Assembly (NCBI GenBank): GCA_002292015.1
Contig: DBBD01000036.1
Coordinates: forward strand, 1-5,754
Direction of reading: 5' to 3'
Source of the DNA: Firmicutes bacterium UBA993
Lineage (GTDB): Bacteria > Bacillota > Dethiobacteria > DTU022
Length of the DNA: 5,754 bases
Part shown: positions 5,257 to 5,754 of the stretch, one piece after another
Numbering within the stretch: the stretch's first letter is position 1
Layout: each line of letters opens with the position of its first letter
Program-made: the position numbers and the translations under genes
Notes under the pieces: model-generated
Databases searched by the model: none
The model's input: only the letters and a program-made list of their open reading frames with translations
What the model was told of the DNA's origin: nothing

Positions 5257-5697
5257 TTGATTAAGAAGATCTTCAGCGGTTACCGAACGGGAAAGCCAGG
5301 GCTGGAAAAAGTCCTGGGTAGTCTCGAAAGCGAAGTAATGGAGGTAATTTGGCTTAAGGAAGCTGAGGTCAGCGTGCGCGATGTTTACGAAGCGCTGGCC
5401 CTAAAGCGGGAGATTGCTTATACCACGGTAATGACGATCATGGGTCGCCTGGCGGAGAAAAAGCTGCTGAAAAAACGCAAAGAGGGTAATGCCTTTTTGT
5501 TTATCCCGGCAATTGCGAAAGATGAGTTTACGTCACAGATGGTTGAAAATGTTGTCGACGACCTGCTTGCTGATTTCAGCGATGTGGCGTTGGCCAGTTT
5601 TATTAGCCGGGTCGGGAAAAAAGATCGCGAATCAATCGAGAAGTTGGAAAAAATGTTAAAGACGGCAAGAGAGGAAACTGATGGCGATCTGGGCTGA
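5257..5697 (+). CDS. BlaI/MecI/CopY-family winged-helix transcriptional repressor
   Basis: A 146-residue protein from TTG 5257 (151 if GTG 5242 is used). The N-terminal half is a BlaI-type winged helix: LGSLESEVMEVIW (20-32) opens it, REIAYTTVMTIMGRLAEK (51-68) contains the recognition helix with the diagnostic AYTTVMT, and KRKEGNAFLFIPA (73-85) is the wing. The C-terminal part (about 90-140) is helical and corresponds to the dimerisation region, where BlaR1-type proteases cut BlaI and MecI. The protein should bind as a dimer to its own promoter operator at 5186-5204. Family members regulate beta-lactam resistance, copper export or envelope-stress genes; no such target is in the window. The next gene starts 17 bases before its stop, typical of the blaI-blaR1 pair. 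Confidence 0.92.
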   Translation: MIKKIFSGYRTGKPGLEKVLGSLESEVMEVIWLKEAEVSVRDVYEALALKREIAYTTVMTIMGRLAEKKLLKKRKEGNAFLFIPAIAKDEFTSQMVENVVDDLLADFSDVALASFISRVGKKDRESIEKLEKMLKTAREETDGDLG

Positions 5698-5754
5698 GCT
5701 GCATACTTTTCTAATCTATACGGTTTTCGGTTACCTGCTGATTTACCCTTTGCT
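5681..5754 (+). CDS. N-terminus of a membrane protein, probably M56/BlaR1-type sensor protease (cut by window end)
   Basis: ATG 5681 is preceded by AGAGAGG at 5668-5674, six bases away, and opens a frame still uninterrupted at the window end. The 24 visible residues (MAIWAELHTFLIYTVFGYLL, then IYPL) form a hydrophobic segment consistent with a first membrane helix. The start overlaps the repressor gene by 17 bp in a different frame, implying coupled translation. In Bacillota the gene overlapping a blaI-type repressor is usually a BlaR1/MecR1-like M56 metallopeptidase that senses a signal and triggers repressor cleavage. The HEXXH motif that would prove this lies beyond the window, so the assignment rests on context. 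Confidence 0.6.
   Translation, partial: MAIWAELHTFLIYTVFGYLLIYPL

Overview
The window reads as a chromosomal segment of a Bacillota bacterium, most likely an anaerobic member of the Clostridia or a related class. This rests on AGGAGG-type ribosome binding sites, frequent TTG and GTG starts, close matches to sigma-A promoters, a BlaI/M56 regulator pair, and the long clostridial/Bacteroides-type urocanate hydratase. The taxonomic placement is inference; no rRNA or tRNA is present. All supported genes lie on the + strand.

Region 1 (1-4348) is a tight three-gene unit. A short leader carries a perfect TATAAT box, then come hutU (urocanate hydratase, 71-2095) and hutI (imidazolonepropionase, 2110-3384). 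These perform steps two and three of histidine degradation: urocanate to 4-imidazolone-5-propionate to N-formimino-L-glutamate. The first enzyme, histidine ammonia-lyase (hutH), and the formiminoglutamate-processing enzymes are not in the window. A CPBP-family intramembrane protease (3377-4348) follows; its likely TTG start overlaps the hutI stop, so it appears translationally coupled to the catabolic genes although it has no evident metabolic role there.

Region 2 (4349-4698) has no confident gene. It holds a weak 40-codon ORF, a set of long-range complementary segments (about 4400-4560) that could fold as a structured RNA, and an AT-rich promoter region with repeated TTAGCA boxes. That promoter (TTGCAA-17-TATAAT-like) drives a DUF134/UPF0251 putative DNA-binding protein (4699-5001).

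Region 3 (5002-5754) has two hairpins after the DUF134 gene, a terminator-like hairpin (5091-5128), and a strong promoter (TTGCAT-17-TATAAT) whose -35 lies inside a BlaI-box-like palindrome. This drives a BlaI/MecI/CopY-family repressor (5257-5697). The repressor overlaps by 17 bp the start of a membrane protein cut by the window edge, probably the M56/BlaR1-type sensor protease. The arrangement predicts an autoregulated, proteolytically relieved stress circuit.

Nothing here proves a new system. The leads most worth following are the possible structured RNA, the protease coupled to hutUI, and the two self-contained regulator promoters with candidate operators.
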